Source: Polyrhizophydium stewartii
Lineage: Eukaryota > Chytridiomycota > Chytridiomycetes > Rhizophydiales
DNA length: 13,999 nt
Assembly (NCBI GenBank): GCA_027604665.1
Contig: JADGIZ010000413.1
Location: 1-13,999, forward strand
Direction: 5' to 3'
This document shows, piece by piece, positions 1 through 8,974 of this stretch. The first letter of the stretch is position 1. Every line of letters starts with the position of its first letter. The translations under genes and the position numbers were made by a program. The notes beneath the pieces were generated by a model that did not search any database, was not told the DNA's origin, and saw nothing but the letters and a program-made list of their open reading frames with translations.

Positions 1-39
1 AAAATCACCGCTTGAATCTGATTAGATGGGGTTTTGATA

Positions 40-56
40 GGGGGGCAAACCCCCCC
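40..56. repeat. G6/C7 hairpin
   Basis: A run of six G at 40-45 faces a run of seven C at 50-56 across a short CAAA loop, giving a perfect GC hairpin in AT-rich surroundings. It belongs to the GC-cluster texture of the window. No function is visible. Confidence 0.7.
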
Positions 57-454
57 AAAAAAACTTCCAAAGAATTGAAAGAAGATCTTAGAATAATAAG
101 GGACACATAAAGTGGACCAGAATTTAAAGGAGACAATAAAACAGCAATAAAGTAGATAATGTAGCAATTATGATGTAATCAGTTTTATTGGCGACATGAT
201 GAATGAATGAACAGTTAATAAAAAACTCATTTAAATGAGTCTTGATTAAGACTGTGAATGATAGAACTAAATTGGGAATACAAACAAGTAGGGCAAATTC
301 GAATAAGATCTTAAAGAGTTTGTATACAATAGATTAAGTAGAGCTTACGTAATGATTAGGAAATTATAAAGAAATGAATCTGAAGAATGATAGATTATGA
401 TTATCTGAAACTTGAAATCTTTTAATTTATTAGTATCTAAAGATTGTAGGAAGT

Positions 455-640
455 CAGTATAGATACCCCTAGACAGGGGAGAGTAAGCTAGTCTTACGAG
501 GGGTTGATATTATTTAGATTTGACCTCATTCATTTGAGCCGAGGAAACGTAATGTAGTGAGGATTCCGAGGGTATCGTTAGGTAAGACAATGTAATTGGC
601 TGCTACCGTACGACTCAGATGGAGGTATTGTCTTATTAAT
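455..640 (+). other. Cluster of small stem-loops, possible structured RNA
   Basis: Several stems lie close together: CCCCT/AGGGG at 466-470 and 475-479, GTAAG/CTTAC at 483-487 and 493-497, an alternative pairing of 465-470 with 499-504, and a perfect 9-bp stem of 583-591 with 627-635. Base composition is more balanced than in the flanks. I tested the obvious families: the AGATACCC at 461-468 recalls the small-subunit rRNA 790 loop, but the conserved sequence that should follow is absent; group I and group II core motifs are also not convincing. It may be an unrecognised RNA gene or intron remnant, or chance pairing. The strand is a guess. Confidence 0.3.
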
Positions 641-732
641 TTCTATTTCCGGAGCAACTCCTAGCGATCAAATCAAAGGATAAATAGTAAAAAGGGTGAT
701 CTAGGAGGGTCTAGATAGAAGAATCATAACCA

Positions 733-765
733 GGGGGTGCTTCAAGCACCGGTCGGTCGCGGCCC
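733..765. repeat. Truncated copy of the GC modular element
   Basis: A 7-bp palindrome GGTGCTT-C-AAGCACC occupies 736-750. It is followed directly by CGGTCGCGG-like sequence. In the full elements at 5157 and 8975 the same two modules are separated by a further GC hairpin, which is missing here. The central base is C rather than the G of the other copies. This reads as a shortened or partial relative. Confidence 0.6.
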
Positions 766-2453
766 ATTATTTATGTAAACCCCCCGATCTTAGAGTCTTC
801 ACAGATCTAATTAGGTATAACCTACCTACCCATTCTGGTAGGCTTATAATAAATTTATACGATTAGAATCAGCTTCTCTTATTGGAGAATTTTAGTATGT
901 TTCTTCTTCTCACAAATATTGAGAATCTTTAAAGCCAAAGGGGGGGTATAAGTAAGGACATCTAGTTTTTACAACAAAGGATTATATATAAAGTTTTTAT
1001 TCTAATTCTCGTGTAGATAGCTTTAACCTTATCCAATATAATTTGGTCGGTAACCCTTAGGACATAAAGATATTATATAAAATAACAGCTAGGATAAAAG
1101 TTAAGAAATCTAGTGATTACATACTTAATTTATAGACTCCTAATCTAAATATATTTAGGTTATTAAAGAGAGATAGCTTGTAGATCATATAAGGTATAAA
1201 AATAAGATTATTTAGAATATATTAGGATCTGGTATATACCTTATTCATTATTAGGTTTAGACATCTTATTAAATAAAAAGAGGCCATATAAGATTGGTTA
1301 GAATTACCATATGGATCTTATAATGAGTTAGTACAATTGATATAAGAAGATAAGTTTATTAGAAAGATATACCACAATAAGATTTACTGAGAGAAAGGTT
1401 TGATATATAATTGAATCTATGAGATTAAGTCTTAATTATCTTTATAATAATAGGTTGTTTATATATATTACATTCTTGGGGTTCATCTCTCTACTTTCTT
1501 TGGATATCTTAACTTCTAATAATTTATGTATATATGTTTGGCTTATAATGAATTAAAGTAGTATACTAAATGTATTGGAACCCTACCCTCTATTTAACAG
1601 AAATTCGTAGGTATAAACTTTAATAGTAAGGTTCTTATGGTAATTTTCAATTGGATATATTACACGGAAAGAGAATATTAATATACACACGCTATTTGGG
1701 TGCTTATCTCTTATAATAAGATAGATCTTTTATCATAACTCCTTCCAAAGTAGAAATGGTTCAAAGGGTTATACTACTTAATCGACCTAGTCGATCTTTT
1801 TATCATCCAGGGGTTTCATATTCCTTTATTTAACTCTAGGTTGTACATATCATTAATTTTATAACCTATACATAACATGATATCTCCTTTTAAGAAGGGT
1901 ATTTGCATCTATGATTTTATTTATGAAGATTATATAGGTTAAGAAGCTGTCAACCTACATTATTTTAGATATAGAACCCTAACGGACCTTCCATCTAGAA
2001 TGATAGGTTATTATAAGAAAATAGAGATAAGATCGGTGTAATACAGATCCTTTATATTAATTCTCTAGGATACTTAGTTTATGAATCCAAAGATATTCAC
2101 TTAGTTATACTAAGTTTTATTTTAAATCAAGGATCCAATAAGAATTTATGTAACCTATTATTAGAAATAAATGCATAAGAGATCCCCCATAATCTTATGA
2201 TAGAGACAGTGTAAGATATAAAGCCTAACTCATTGATTATAATTATCTAGATAAGGTTTTTAACTTGTAAAATCTATTTGATAGGGCTATATAATTTATT
2301 ATCATTATTCTCTACGATTCCTTCTGTTTATAAGCCTAGCTATATTTATTAGAAGATTGGTATAGATCTAAAACCTAGGTTATAATGGATAAACATTAGA
2401 TTGCTTGGTAGTTATTAATTCTTTCATTTGGATAGGTAAACCAAATTAATCTA

Positions 2454-3060
2454 ATAGAGTCCTCAACCCAGTAGCTTTTATTAATCTCTTTAAAGAAACC
2501 GGAGAAGTTAAGGTTCATAGACATTATGGATCCCTATCTTTCTAATTACCCAGCTAGCATATTTATTTAGTAAGTATAGCTAGGTTAATTTACATAATCT
2601 TTATGGATATTAATAAAGTATAATTTCATCAAATAGAATCTATTTCCGTTTAGATACAATATTTATCTATTTTTATAAGGTTAAAGTAGCCATAGATCCA
2701 CTAGATAGAAGTTAAAGAAAGAATAACATATAGTTTCAGATAGGATAAACAATATTAAGTAAATCATAGGGATTTTTTAGATCTCTACTTTATAAATAGA
2801 AGATCTGCATACTAGAGGTAAAGATATTTGTATAGGTACAACCTCCTCTAATTTATTTAAGCTGGTCAAGAGTGTAGAAACCAATTATAATTTATAGTAG
2901 AAGCCACAGTTAAAATAAAGATAAGTACCAACCAGTCCATGGGTAGTCTTAATATCTTATTAAGGATAATTAATTAATAGATGTATAGCCTCATCTTCTC
3001 CTTAGGTCTTTATTTCTATTTGGAGATAATTACTTAGAGATATAAGAGTAGAACCCCTAT
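2454..3060 (+). pseudogene. Possible degenerate reverse transcriptase (Ty3/gypsy-like), tentative
   Basis: One + strand frame gives, in the right order, fragments that resemble retroelement reverse transcriptase: IESST..LLLISLKKPEKLRF (compare the SPxxSPVLLVKKxDGxxRFCVDYR block) from 2454, then YP at about 2538, LWIxxxYNxIK near 2601, RYNIYLFL..GLSS at 2652-2690 (compare RYGxYEFLVMPFGLTNAP), IED at 2796-2804 where YxDD is expected, YLG at 2958-2966, and RD..VEPL at 3036-3059. Many TAA and TAG codons interrupt it; some fall where leucine is expected, as in GL (2679-2684) and YLG. The catalytic aspartates are not preserved: Trp replaces the first and Glu one of the YxDD pair. Spacing between blocks deviates by 5-20 residues. 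The adjacent frame has a similar stop density, so the frame is not special by that measure. This may be a remnant or a coincidence; a group II intron-type RT is an alternative. Confidence 0.25.
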
Positions 3061-3760
3061 TGTGTATGATAAATCAATGATTAGTTTGTAAGAATATTTG
3101 CAGTATGTTATTTATAACATCACGATTAGAAGAGTACATCTTATATTATGAGAGGTGTACCAAAGTATAATACTAATTAATTTAAAGCTAGGTCATACAG
3201 TCTTGGTTATTCTTACCCTCTTTCTCCGCGATATCTCAACCTCTATTTTATTTATCTATAGTTATTTTACCGGTCTAACTATATATTAAGGGGTATATCC
3301 ATAAGCAATGGGTCAAATAAATAACGTGATCTGATCTATACTCAGAACCTTGGGAATAATATGGTTGGTTTGCAACCCTCTATTACAATGGGTTATTAGA
3401 ATTAGAAACAAAGATTTGGGAGGTTACCTACCCATAATTGATTTTACTTATAAGGTTTGATTGATCTTTTACCTATTCTTTAAGGGATTAATTAACAATA
3501 ATAGATCCCTTGTCTATCCATTTATTTTAAGATATGGTGGTTAAACAATGGGGCGCGATTTTAGAATATTCAAATTATTAATGAATCTCAATCTCCGTAA
3601 TTATTTTATTTGTATACAATATAGGCGATATTAAGGATACTAGATTTACAACTCCACAATATAATCGACTGTACATGACTTGCGAGTGAGTCGGAGAACA
3701 AGCTTATCATATCATTAATTCATTTAAGCTGATTTAGTAATAATTCAAGTAGAGCAATAT

Positions 3761-3774
3761 CGATCTTAAGATCG
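3761..3774. repeat. 14-bp perfect palindrome
   Basis: CGATCTTAAGATCG is a perfect palindrome, followed after ACTAT by another CGATCT. It could be a protein-binding site or chance; nothing around it decides. Confidence 0.5.
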
Positions 3775-4544
3775 ACTATCGATCTAGTGTCTACCATTTA
3801 TCGAATAAACCAAATTAGTAGGTGGTAACATAGAGTATGGAGTTGATAAAGCAAGATGATGAAGAAGTCAGTCAAAAGCTAGGCCAACAGTTGATTAACC
3901 TAATACACGGGCTTCGTCCAATTTAATAAGGATACAATTCGTCATATTACTACAGATAGTTTATTGCTTATAGATGGATGGACTAAGTAGGAGGAACTAA
4001 TTAATTATATTGGTCTGTAGTATTAAGTAAAACCAAAGAATAAATAGAATATAGGAATAGAGCGCCAGAGTAGACTAAAAGTCAAACCGATTCCCGTGTC
4101 CAAAAGATCGCTGTATAAAAACTTTGGAATAGAACCATCATAGATTTAAGCTTCCTCCAACTACGAATTAGGGATTCTTTGCTTTATTAGTGTCGAACTT
4201 TACCTAAATTGATTATTTCCCCATTTAGAGGTTCATTTTACTATTGGTTTATATAATACTTTTATAGATCTATTGTGGATATGGTATATTTTTTAATTAG
4301 GTTTAGCTCATTACATTAATTATTACCGATTTATTCTATTGACCTTTACGCTAATAGGTACAACTCATATCTTTATATCATATTGACGACTAAAGTTTGT
4401 ATCAAAACACGTTAGGTAATAAACCCTCGTATTAGATGGATAAATCCCAACCATAGAAAAGGAATAGATAAGATAGCTAAAAAATATGTCAGAAACTAAC
4501 GGCTCCATGAATAAATAAAAAGATTATTGCCAGAGGTAACTGAA

Positions 4545-4640
4545 GACCGCACGCGATTTGGATTTTTGGGGACCGCCATGTCGCCGCAACCCCCGCGCGC
4601 GGGGTTACTCATGGATACACCTGGGGGGCTTCTGCGATCG
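4545..4640. repeat. GC cluster with CG-alternating palindrome
   Basis: A GC-rich patch in AT-rich DNA. AACCCC at 4588-4593 pairs with GGGGTT at 4601-4606 around an alternating CG core. Flanking GGGGACC at 4568-4574 and GGGGGG at 4623-4628 add to the bias. It does not carry the GGTGCTT..AAGCACC module and is a different cluster type from the element at 5157. Confidence 0.55.
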
Positions 4641-4974
4641 GGTTTTTATGATCCTTAGCTTTATTCTATTTGTAGCAGGACTTTAACAATTAAGCGCTTA
4701 TCATTGGCATGACCTAATAACTTTGAAATAGAGCCTATTTATATAAGACTGATTTATACCTAAACTAGCTACTGGATAATATCTAAAGACCATTGAGGTA
4801 TGTATGATCCTGTAAAAACTATTCCTATATAATACTAAACTAGTCTAAGGATTATTTAAGATAAATTGGCCTGAGGTGAATAATAGTTAAGACTAACATG
4901 TAGAATAGGCAAATGGGATATTGGCTAAATTATGCGAATAAGTTGAATAGATATCGTTCATTACAATCGGCCCT

Positions 4975-5036
4975 GCCCCCCATTGAGGGGGGCGGTGCTT
5001 GAAGCACCGGGGGGCGATTGCCCGCCTACGCGGTCA
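4975..5036. repeat. GC element variant with two adjacent hairpins
   Basis: The first hairpin pairs GCCCCCC (4975-4981) with GGGGGGC (4987-4993) across ATTGA. The second is the shared module GGTGCTT-G-AAGCACC at 4994-5008. The stretch then reads GGGGGGCGATTGCCC and ends in GCCTACGC, close to the TACGCCAC end of the two complete elements. It is a related member with a different 5' hairpin and lacks the 5' block of the complete copies. Confidence 0.65.
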
Positions 5037-5156
5037 ATCTACAGGAATATTTTCTGACTCATGATTTAAGCATTCTTTGATCAAGTACTACCGTAATAGC
5101 TAATCGATATGTACTAGACAAGCTGTATTAGCGCTATTATACAAATATGATCGCTA

Positions 5157-5254
5157 GCGACGTCGCCTCAGAAGCTCTTCTGAGGCCCGGTGCTTGAAGC
5201 ACCGGCGGCCCCTTCGGGGCCGGTCGCGGAGTGGCCGGCCTTCGCCTACGCCAC
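5157..5254. repeat. Complete GC modular multi-hairpin element, copy 1
   Basis: The modules in order are: a palindrome GCGACGTCGC (5157-5166); a stem 5166-5173/5178-5185; a stem 5187-5195/5197-5205 around a single G; a stem GGCCCC/GGGGCC (5207-5212/5216-5221) with a TTC loop; a GGTCGCGGAGTGGCC segment (5222-5236); a small GGC/GCC hairpin (5237-5246); and the end TACGCCAC (5247-5254). Positions 5157-5212 are identical to 8975-9030 (56 bp). The architecture recalls the mobile double-hairpin elements known from some fungal mitochondria and the palindromic repeats of green-algal organelles. Confidence 0.85.
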
Positions 5255-5398
5255 ACCAGCTAACCAAGAAGAATTTCTAGTAACCAACTATATGAGTTTT
5301 CTATAAAAATACACTGTAGTAAAAATAACATATACAATTTGTTATTATACTTTTTCTATTAAAATAGACATTATCTCTTAGGTGGGACTATTTCTATC

Positions 5399-5939
5399 GT
5401 GAATATATTAAGCAATCGTAGATTGCTCATTCTAAATGAAGGGTTACCTTTCACATCTTTATTTGAAGCGGCTAGCTTGGCGCGAGCTGCGTCTTGCTGT
5501 TGTTGTGATGAAATTTGGAACATTTTGGGCACTTCAGATTACTTCAAGATCTATAGAGGTTCTAATTCAACCACCATAGTCCAAATCCAAATTCATTAAT
5601 TTCTGATTGACTCACTGTTGTATCTAATTACTCACTATACTGTGTACTGTGGCATAAACAGTTTCTAAACCTATTGATCATGAGTTTGATATTACTGCGT
5701 CCTTATTTGTAGATAGTCAACTTAATACAAATACTAAGTTACCGGCTTTTGCACAGTTCGGGTCAGATTAAGATGCTTCAACACCATAAAATCGAGGAGC
5801 ACGGATAATTGAATTATTAAAACAAGATCAATACGTGCCCTTACCAATTGAATACGCTGGTATGAAAGGATTTTGAGATCGACTGGCTACCTACGATTCA
5901 ATAGAAGACATATATAGTCCTTTGATGAAGAAGCTATAG
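5399..5939 (+). pseudogene. atp1: Shrunken mitochondrial ATP synthase alpha subunit gene (atp1 remnant)
   Basis: Atp1 is the nucleotide-binding alpha subunit of the mitochondrial F1 ATPase, normally about 500 residues. The frame at 5745-5885 reads AFAQFGSD-TAA-DAST, then LNRGAR-like sequence with a second TAA (5787-5789), IIELLKQDQYVPLPIE (5805-5852), YAGMKGF (5853-5873), TGA, DRLA. This is unmistakable alpha-subunit C-terminal sequence of mitochondrial type (FGSD, not the plastid FASD). Both TAA codons stand at conserved leucines (FGSDLDA and LLNRG). Relative to the family, about two codons are missing before NRG and about six between PIE and YAG, without loss of frame. Upstream, DEIWNILGTSD..GSN at 5507-5566 aligns ungapped with the N-terminal DEIGRVLSIGD block but in another frame, and PID at 5670-5678 may be the PIDG block. 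Walker A and most of the nucleotide-binding domain are absent. The frame ends at TAG 5937. The C-terminal identity is near certain; the N-terminal part is moderate. Confidence 0.8.
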
Positions 5940-6007
5940 TTATGAATTTTGTACATTTTCAAGTAGAATTACCGCGGAGAAGTTGCAACTTAAATATGTA
6001 GGGTGGT

Positions 6008-6196
6008 TTATCTTTTCAGTAGACCTAGAAACTCTGAATAGCTTTTATGAGCTTCCTTTATTAGTAACTCTTTTTTAGGTGTAAATCTACGAATTGATTT
6101 GTTTATAAGTCTAGCGGGTCGGAGCTTATAGGAATAATTTTGACGTGTAGATATCGGGCCTAGATGTTTTCCTTCTGCTACACAAAGGTATGCCAC
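6008..6196 (-). CDS. Hypothetical 62-codon basic ORF
   Basis: An ATG-initiated minus-strand frame encodes a 62-residue, Lys/Arg-rich peptide. It has no membrane segment or signal peptide. The C-terminal half, RRFTPKKELLIKEAHKSYSE, looks like a soluble basic helix of the kind found in small ribosomal proteins, but I do not recognise a family. It lies about 70 bp beyond the atp1 remnant on the opposite strand. An ORF of this length is within what AT-rich random sequence yields, so it may be spurious. Confidence 0.2.
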   Translation of the reverse strand: MAYLCVAEGKHLGPISTRQNYSYKLRPARLINKSIRRFTPKKELLIKEAHKSYSEFLGLLKR

Positions 6197-7273
6197 ATAC
6201 CAATGATCGCGGGCATTCGGGATTTCCTAGCAATAGAGGAATAACTTACAATAGTAATAAATTAGCATCTTTTATAATTGAACAAAACATCTAATTATAA
6301 CCAGGTTTTGATTTTTTGATCCATATGGAGTATAGAAGGAAGTATGGAAACTACCTTGGTCATTCATCAGGTGAACCTTTTAAGTCAAATGGGTGATTAC
6401 CCTAATAGTGCTACACTTATCTGATTAATTTATATTGTATAACCTAGCATCAACCGTATCATTTAATTATCTAGATTCCTATTATGTTTTGAATTAAAGA
6501 TCTGGATAGTCCTGTAGCGAGTCTTATGGATATTTTGTGTGTTTAATCAAAAGAGTTCCCTACCAATTAGAATGTAGCTCCTATCGATTCTCATGGTTGA
6601 TCTGCATTGTTTAATTATAAGCTAATATTGCGAAACACCGTAAATAAACAAAGTTGTAATTACAAACCACAATGGAACTATTTAGTGTAGAATTGGCTAC
6701 CTAGTGGGCGAGGGATGTAATCTTTAGTTACAAATATGATATCGATCTAGATTTTTAGTCTTATCAACCTACTACACCGTATTAGAGTCTACTTCTACAT
6801 CATTTTTAATAGCTACATATACCACTTTCCTGCGATTATGCTTTAGATCTCCTAATATTTCATAAAGGGGCCGTAGACATATTGTGGTTTCATCTTTTTC
6901 AGTTATCTACTATATGGCTATCTTTGTCGCATCTTATAGTTACATTTTTATATTTACAAGTTAATTACTATATTGAATAAACTATACAATTAATAGGTGA
7001 ATGTCTTATGGCTAGGTAGGTTCACGTAAATAGTTTTGAGTTTTTCCACATTAGTAGCTTGAGTTGATCTTACTTTTAGTACCAGTGTCGCTATATAGAT
7101 GAGTCATATAAATTGTGGTGCTGTGCAAGACTATAGAGAACCAACTTCTATTTTGGCTATGACCCTGAGCGATATTTACATTTTTGTGGGCCTGCGGCAT
7201 ACTACAAGAATTGCGATACACTAAAAGATTTATTAAAATTACAATTGACTACATTATCTACTTTTATTGGTTT

Positions 7274-7291
7274 GGAGGAGCTCCGCTCCGC
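7274..7291. repeat. Small GC hairpin
   Basis: GGAG/CTCC inverted repeats form a short GGAGGAGCTCCGCTCC patch inside AT-rich sequence. It is a minor GC cluster sharing the GCTCCGC word with 8158-8166. Confidence 0.4.
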
Positions 7292-8154
7292 CTTATATCT
7301 AGTGTGTAAGGGCCTGCGGTATTGTGGTAAATGGTGCGGTTATCGAATCTAAGATTCGACTAATACAATTATTATGAAAAAGAATCTTTATAACCTGGTT
7401 GATGACAGTAAGGGTGCCTCTACTATCTTCCGATCGCGGTCATAGGGATTAAATTACTTCAGTTTCGGCCTCTACAATAATCACCTGTTTAAACATATGT
7501 TAGAACTTGGACTTCCCATTCATGAGTTTATTGTCTTTTACCTTGGATTCTCTTTGGGGTTTATCATCTAGGATCGTTCCCTATCTTTTACCTTGTAATC
7601 CTATACAATATTAGATTTCTTCCATAGTATAACAACTAGTTGCAAAATATTTTGACCTTTTTACTACACATTTTTTGCATCATCACCTTGTCGCATTTTT
7701 TGCCTATTATCTGGTACTACACTAGGTCTTTTATTATTCTAGTCAGATAAACCTATTAGATGGGATATTGATAGTAGGTCATACCAACATAAAATACATT
7801 TAGAGTATTGTCATATAAGAAAGATTTCTATTTTAGTCATATAGGACTTGAGAATGTCATGGTTAATGGATGTAGAAGGCCCAAAGAGTTAACATTTATA
7901 GAAGTGCGGACCGGAGGTCCTACAAATCTATTAAAATAAACGATAAAAAAAGATTCCAAAGGTCCTAAAGAAGGGTTTTCTAAGTTACTAGAGATATGTT
8001 ATAATTCCTATTTGATTTACGACCTATGATTATGCTGCAGTTGGTTGTGTTATTCTATTTTTAAAAGGGGTAGTAGTAAAGATTAATTTAAATATAAAAT
8101 CAATAATGGGGATGTGGGGTACCTGGGTCTGGCTATTTTACGTTTCATCTCATT

Positions 8155-8316
8155 GGTCGCTCCGCGACTCACTTTTTGGGGGACGCTTAGACCCTGGGTA
8201 GGCGGGGGGTCGGCCCCCATGGGGGCGACCCCCCCCATCGATTGCAGCGGCGCGCGCGCGCGCGCGGAGCGACCGGGCTTCGCCCCTGGGGCGTCGCGGA
8301 GCGACCGCCCTACGGG
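8155..8316. repeat. GC island bracketed by a 14-bp inverted repeat
   Basis: GGTCGCTCCGCGAC at 8155-8168 is the exact reverse complement of 8293-8306. Between them lie a near-perfect palindrome (GGGGGGTCG 8204-8212 with CGACCCCCC 8226-8234, enclosing CCCCC/GGGGG), an alternating CG run of 16 nt at 8251-8266, and the hairpin GGGC-TTC-GCCC. The word CGGAGCGACCG occurs just after the CG run and again at the right arm. GCCC-TAC-GGGC follows at 8307-8316. An apparent 69-codon ORF across this region is a by-product of the GC content. Confidence 0.75.
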
Positions 8317-8475
8317 CTACTAGCACGGCCGAGGAGGCTGAGGCTCATCTTGATTTGACCGTATCCGTTAACCCCTCCCTATATTCCCCATCTAATGCCA
8401 AATAAAACAGATGAAAAGAAGCTTCCCTATCCGAATTGGAGTAAATCGGCTCCCAAAGTAGGTGCGAAGCTCCAG

Positions 8476-8552
8476 GATCAGCCGGGGTGTCTCCCCCCAA
8501 AAGTGAGCATCGGTATAGCAAGATGCGATACGTATAAAGACACCGGCTGATC
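8476..8552. other. Long stem-loop with internal hairpin, possible structured RNA
   Basis: GATCAGCCGG (8476-8485) pairs with CCGGCTGATC (8543-8552), and TGTCT (8488-8492) with AGACA (8538-8542), leaving a two-G bulge: 15 base pairs. Inside, GCATC (8507-8511) pairs with GATGC (8522-8526). The surrounding 8340-8620 is the least AT-biased non-palindromic stretch of the window. It resembles an RNA gene fragment or intron domain, but I cannot assign it to a family. Confidence 0.45.
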
Positions 8553-8759
8553 AGAGATCTAGAGGGGTGAATAAGCTGTCAAATGAGAAATCGCGGAGCT
8601 AACCGAGATCTATGTAAAATAAATTAATCCATGTTTTTCTAGGATATTCTAAATTAATAAATATATTATCTAAGGAAACTTACATATTCCAAATAAAGCC
8701 ATAAGGTTATTTACATCTTCTTTTAGGTCCAAAATCTATATATACAGTAAAATAGATGA

Positions 8760-8776
8760 GAGCAGCGGAGCTGCTC
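8760..8776. repeat. GAGCAGC/GCTGCTC hairpin
   Basis: A perfect 7-bp inverted repeat (8760-8766 and 8770-8776) with a GGA loop. It sits in AT-rich DNA and shares the GCGGAG word with the larger GC elements. Confidence 0.5.
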
Positions 8777-8974
8777 CAAATAAAGTCTTATAGTAAAAAA
8801 TAACTAATAAGTATATAAATGGTCTAAATAAAAAACCTTCTAGGTTAAAAAATTGATAGAATAAAAAATAGCTTAGATAAAAGAACCTTGACCTTAATAA
8901 ATCTAGATCATATGTCAAATTAGGGGTAATCCAAATAATAAGTTAGATACACAAATAAAATTAGGTTCTGAGCC

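Larger units (their letters stand above)
770..4540. other. AT-rich region without standard ORFs
   Basis: About 3.8 kb with no standard-code ORF of 60 codons or more and with TAA/TAG common in every frame. GC islands are absent, in contrast to the flanks. It holds the weak reverse-transcriptase-like reading at 2454-3060 and a perfect 14-bp palindrome at 3761-3774. I recognise no tRNA, rRNA or intron motif. If translated with TAA, TAG and TGA as sense codons, hydrophobic stretches appear (for example near 4200-4390), but that is expected of T-rich DNA and identifies nothing. Confidence 0.6.
5940..8100. other. Region without certain genes, possible degenerate mitochondrial coding remnants
   Basis: No standard ORF of useful length apart from the minus-strand one at 6008-6196. 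Two + strand frames give weak cox3-like strings between 6515 and 6925 (see findings). Short exact direct repeats occur: GGGCCTGCGG at 7188-7197 and 7310-7319, and TCTTTTACCTTG at 7534-7545 and 7584-7595. Small hairpins lie at 7344-7358 (CGAATCT/AGATTCG) and 7908-7920 (GGACC/GGTCC). No RNA gene is recognised. Confidence 0.5.

Noticed and set aside
461..468. AGATACCC as small-subunit rRNA 790-loop signature
   Set aside because: The sequence after it forms a local hairpin and does not continue with any conserved rRNA segment.
536..570. GAGCCGAGGAAAC.. as a group II intron domain V or RNase P core
   Set aside because: The partner strand, bulge and GNRA-type loop expected for domain V are missing, and the RNase P P4 partner is not found.
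7505..7565. atp6 C-terminal-like string LELGLPIHEFIVFYLGF
   Set aside because: Similarity is limited to a generic hydrophobic pattern and needs a gap; no other atp6 block is nearby.
8114..8323. Plus-strand 69-codon ORF
   Set aside because: It runs through nested GC palindromes and the CG repeat, where stops are rare simply because of composition.
8736..8918. Minus-strand 60-codon hydrophobic ORF
   Set aside because: Phe/Tyr/Leu-rich composition is what AT-rich DNA gives, and the GAGCAGC/GCTGCTC GC hairpin sits inside the frame; no family resemblance.
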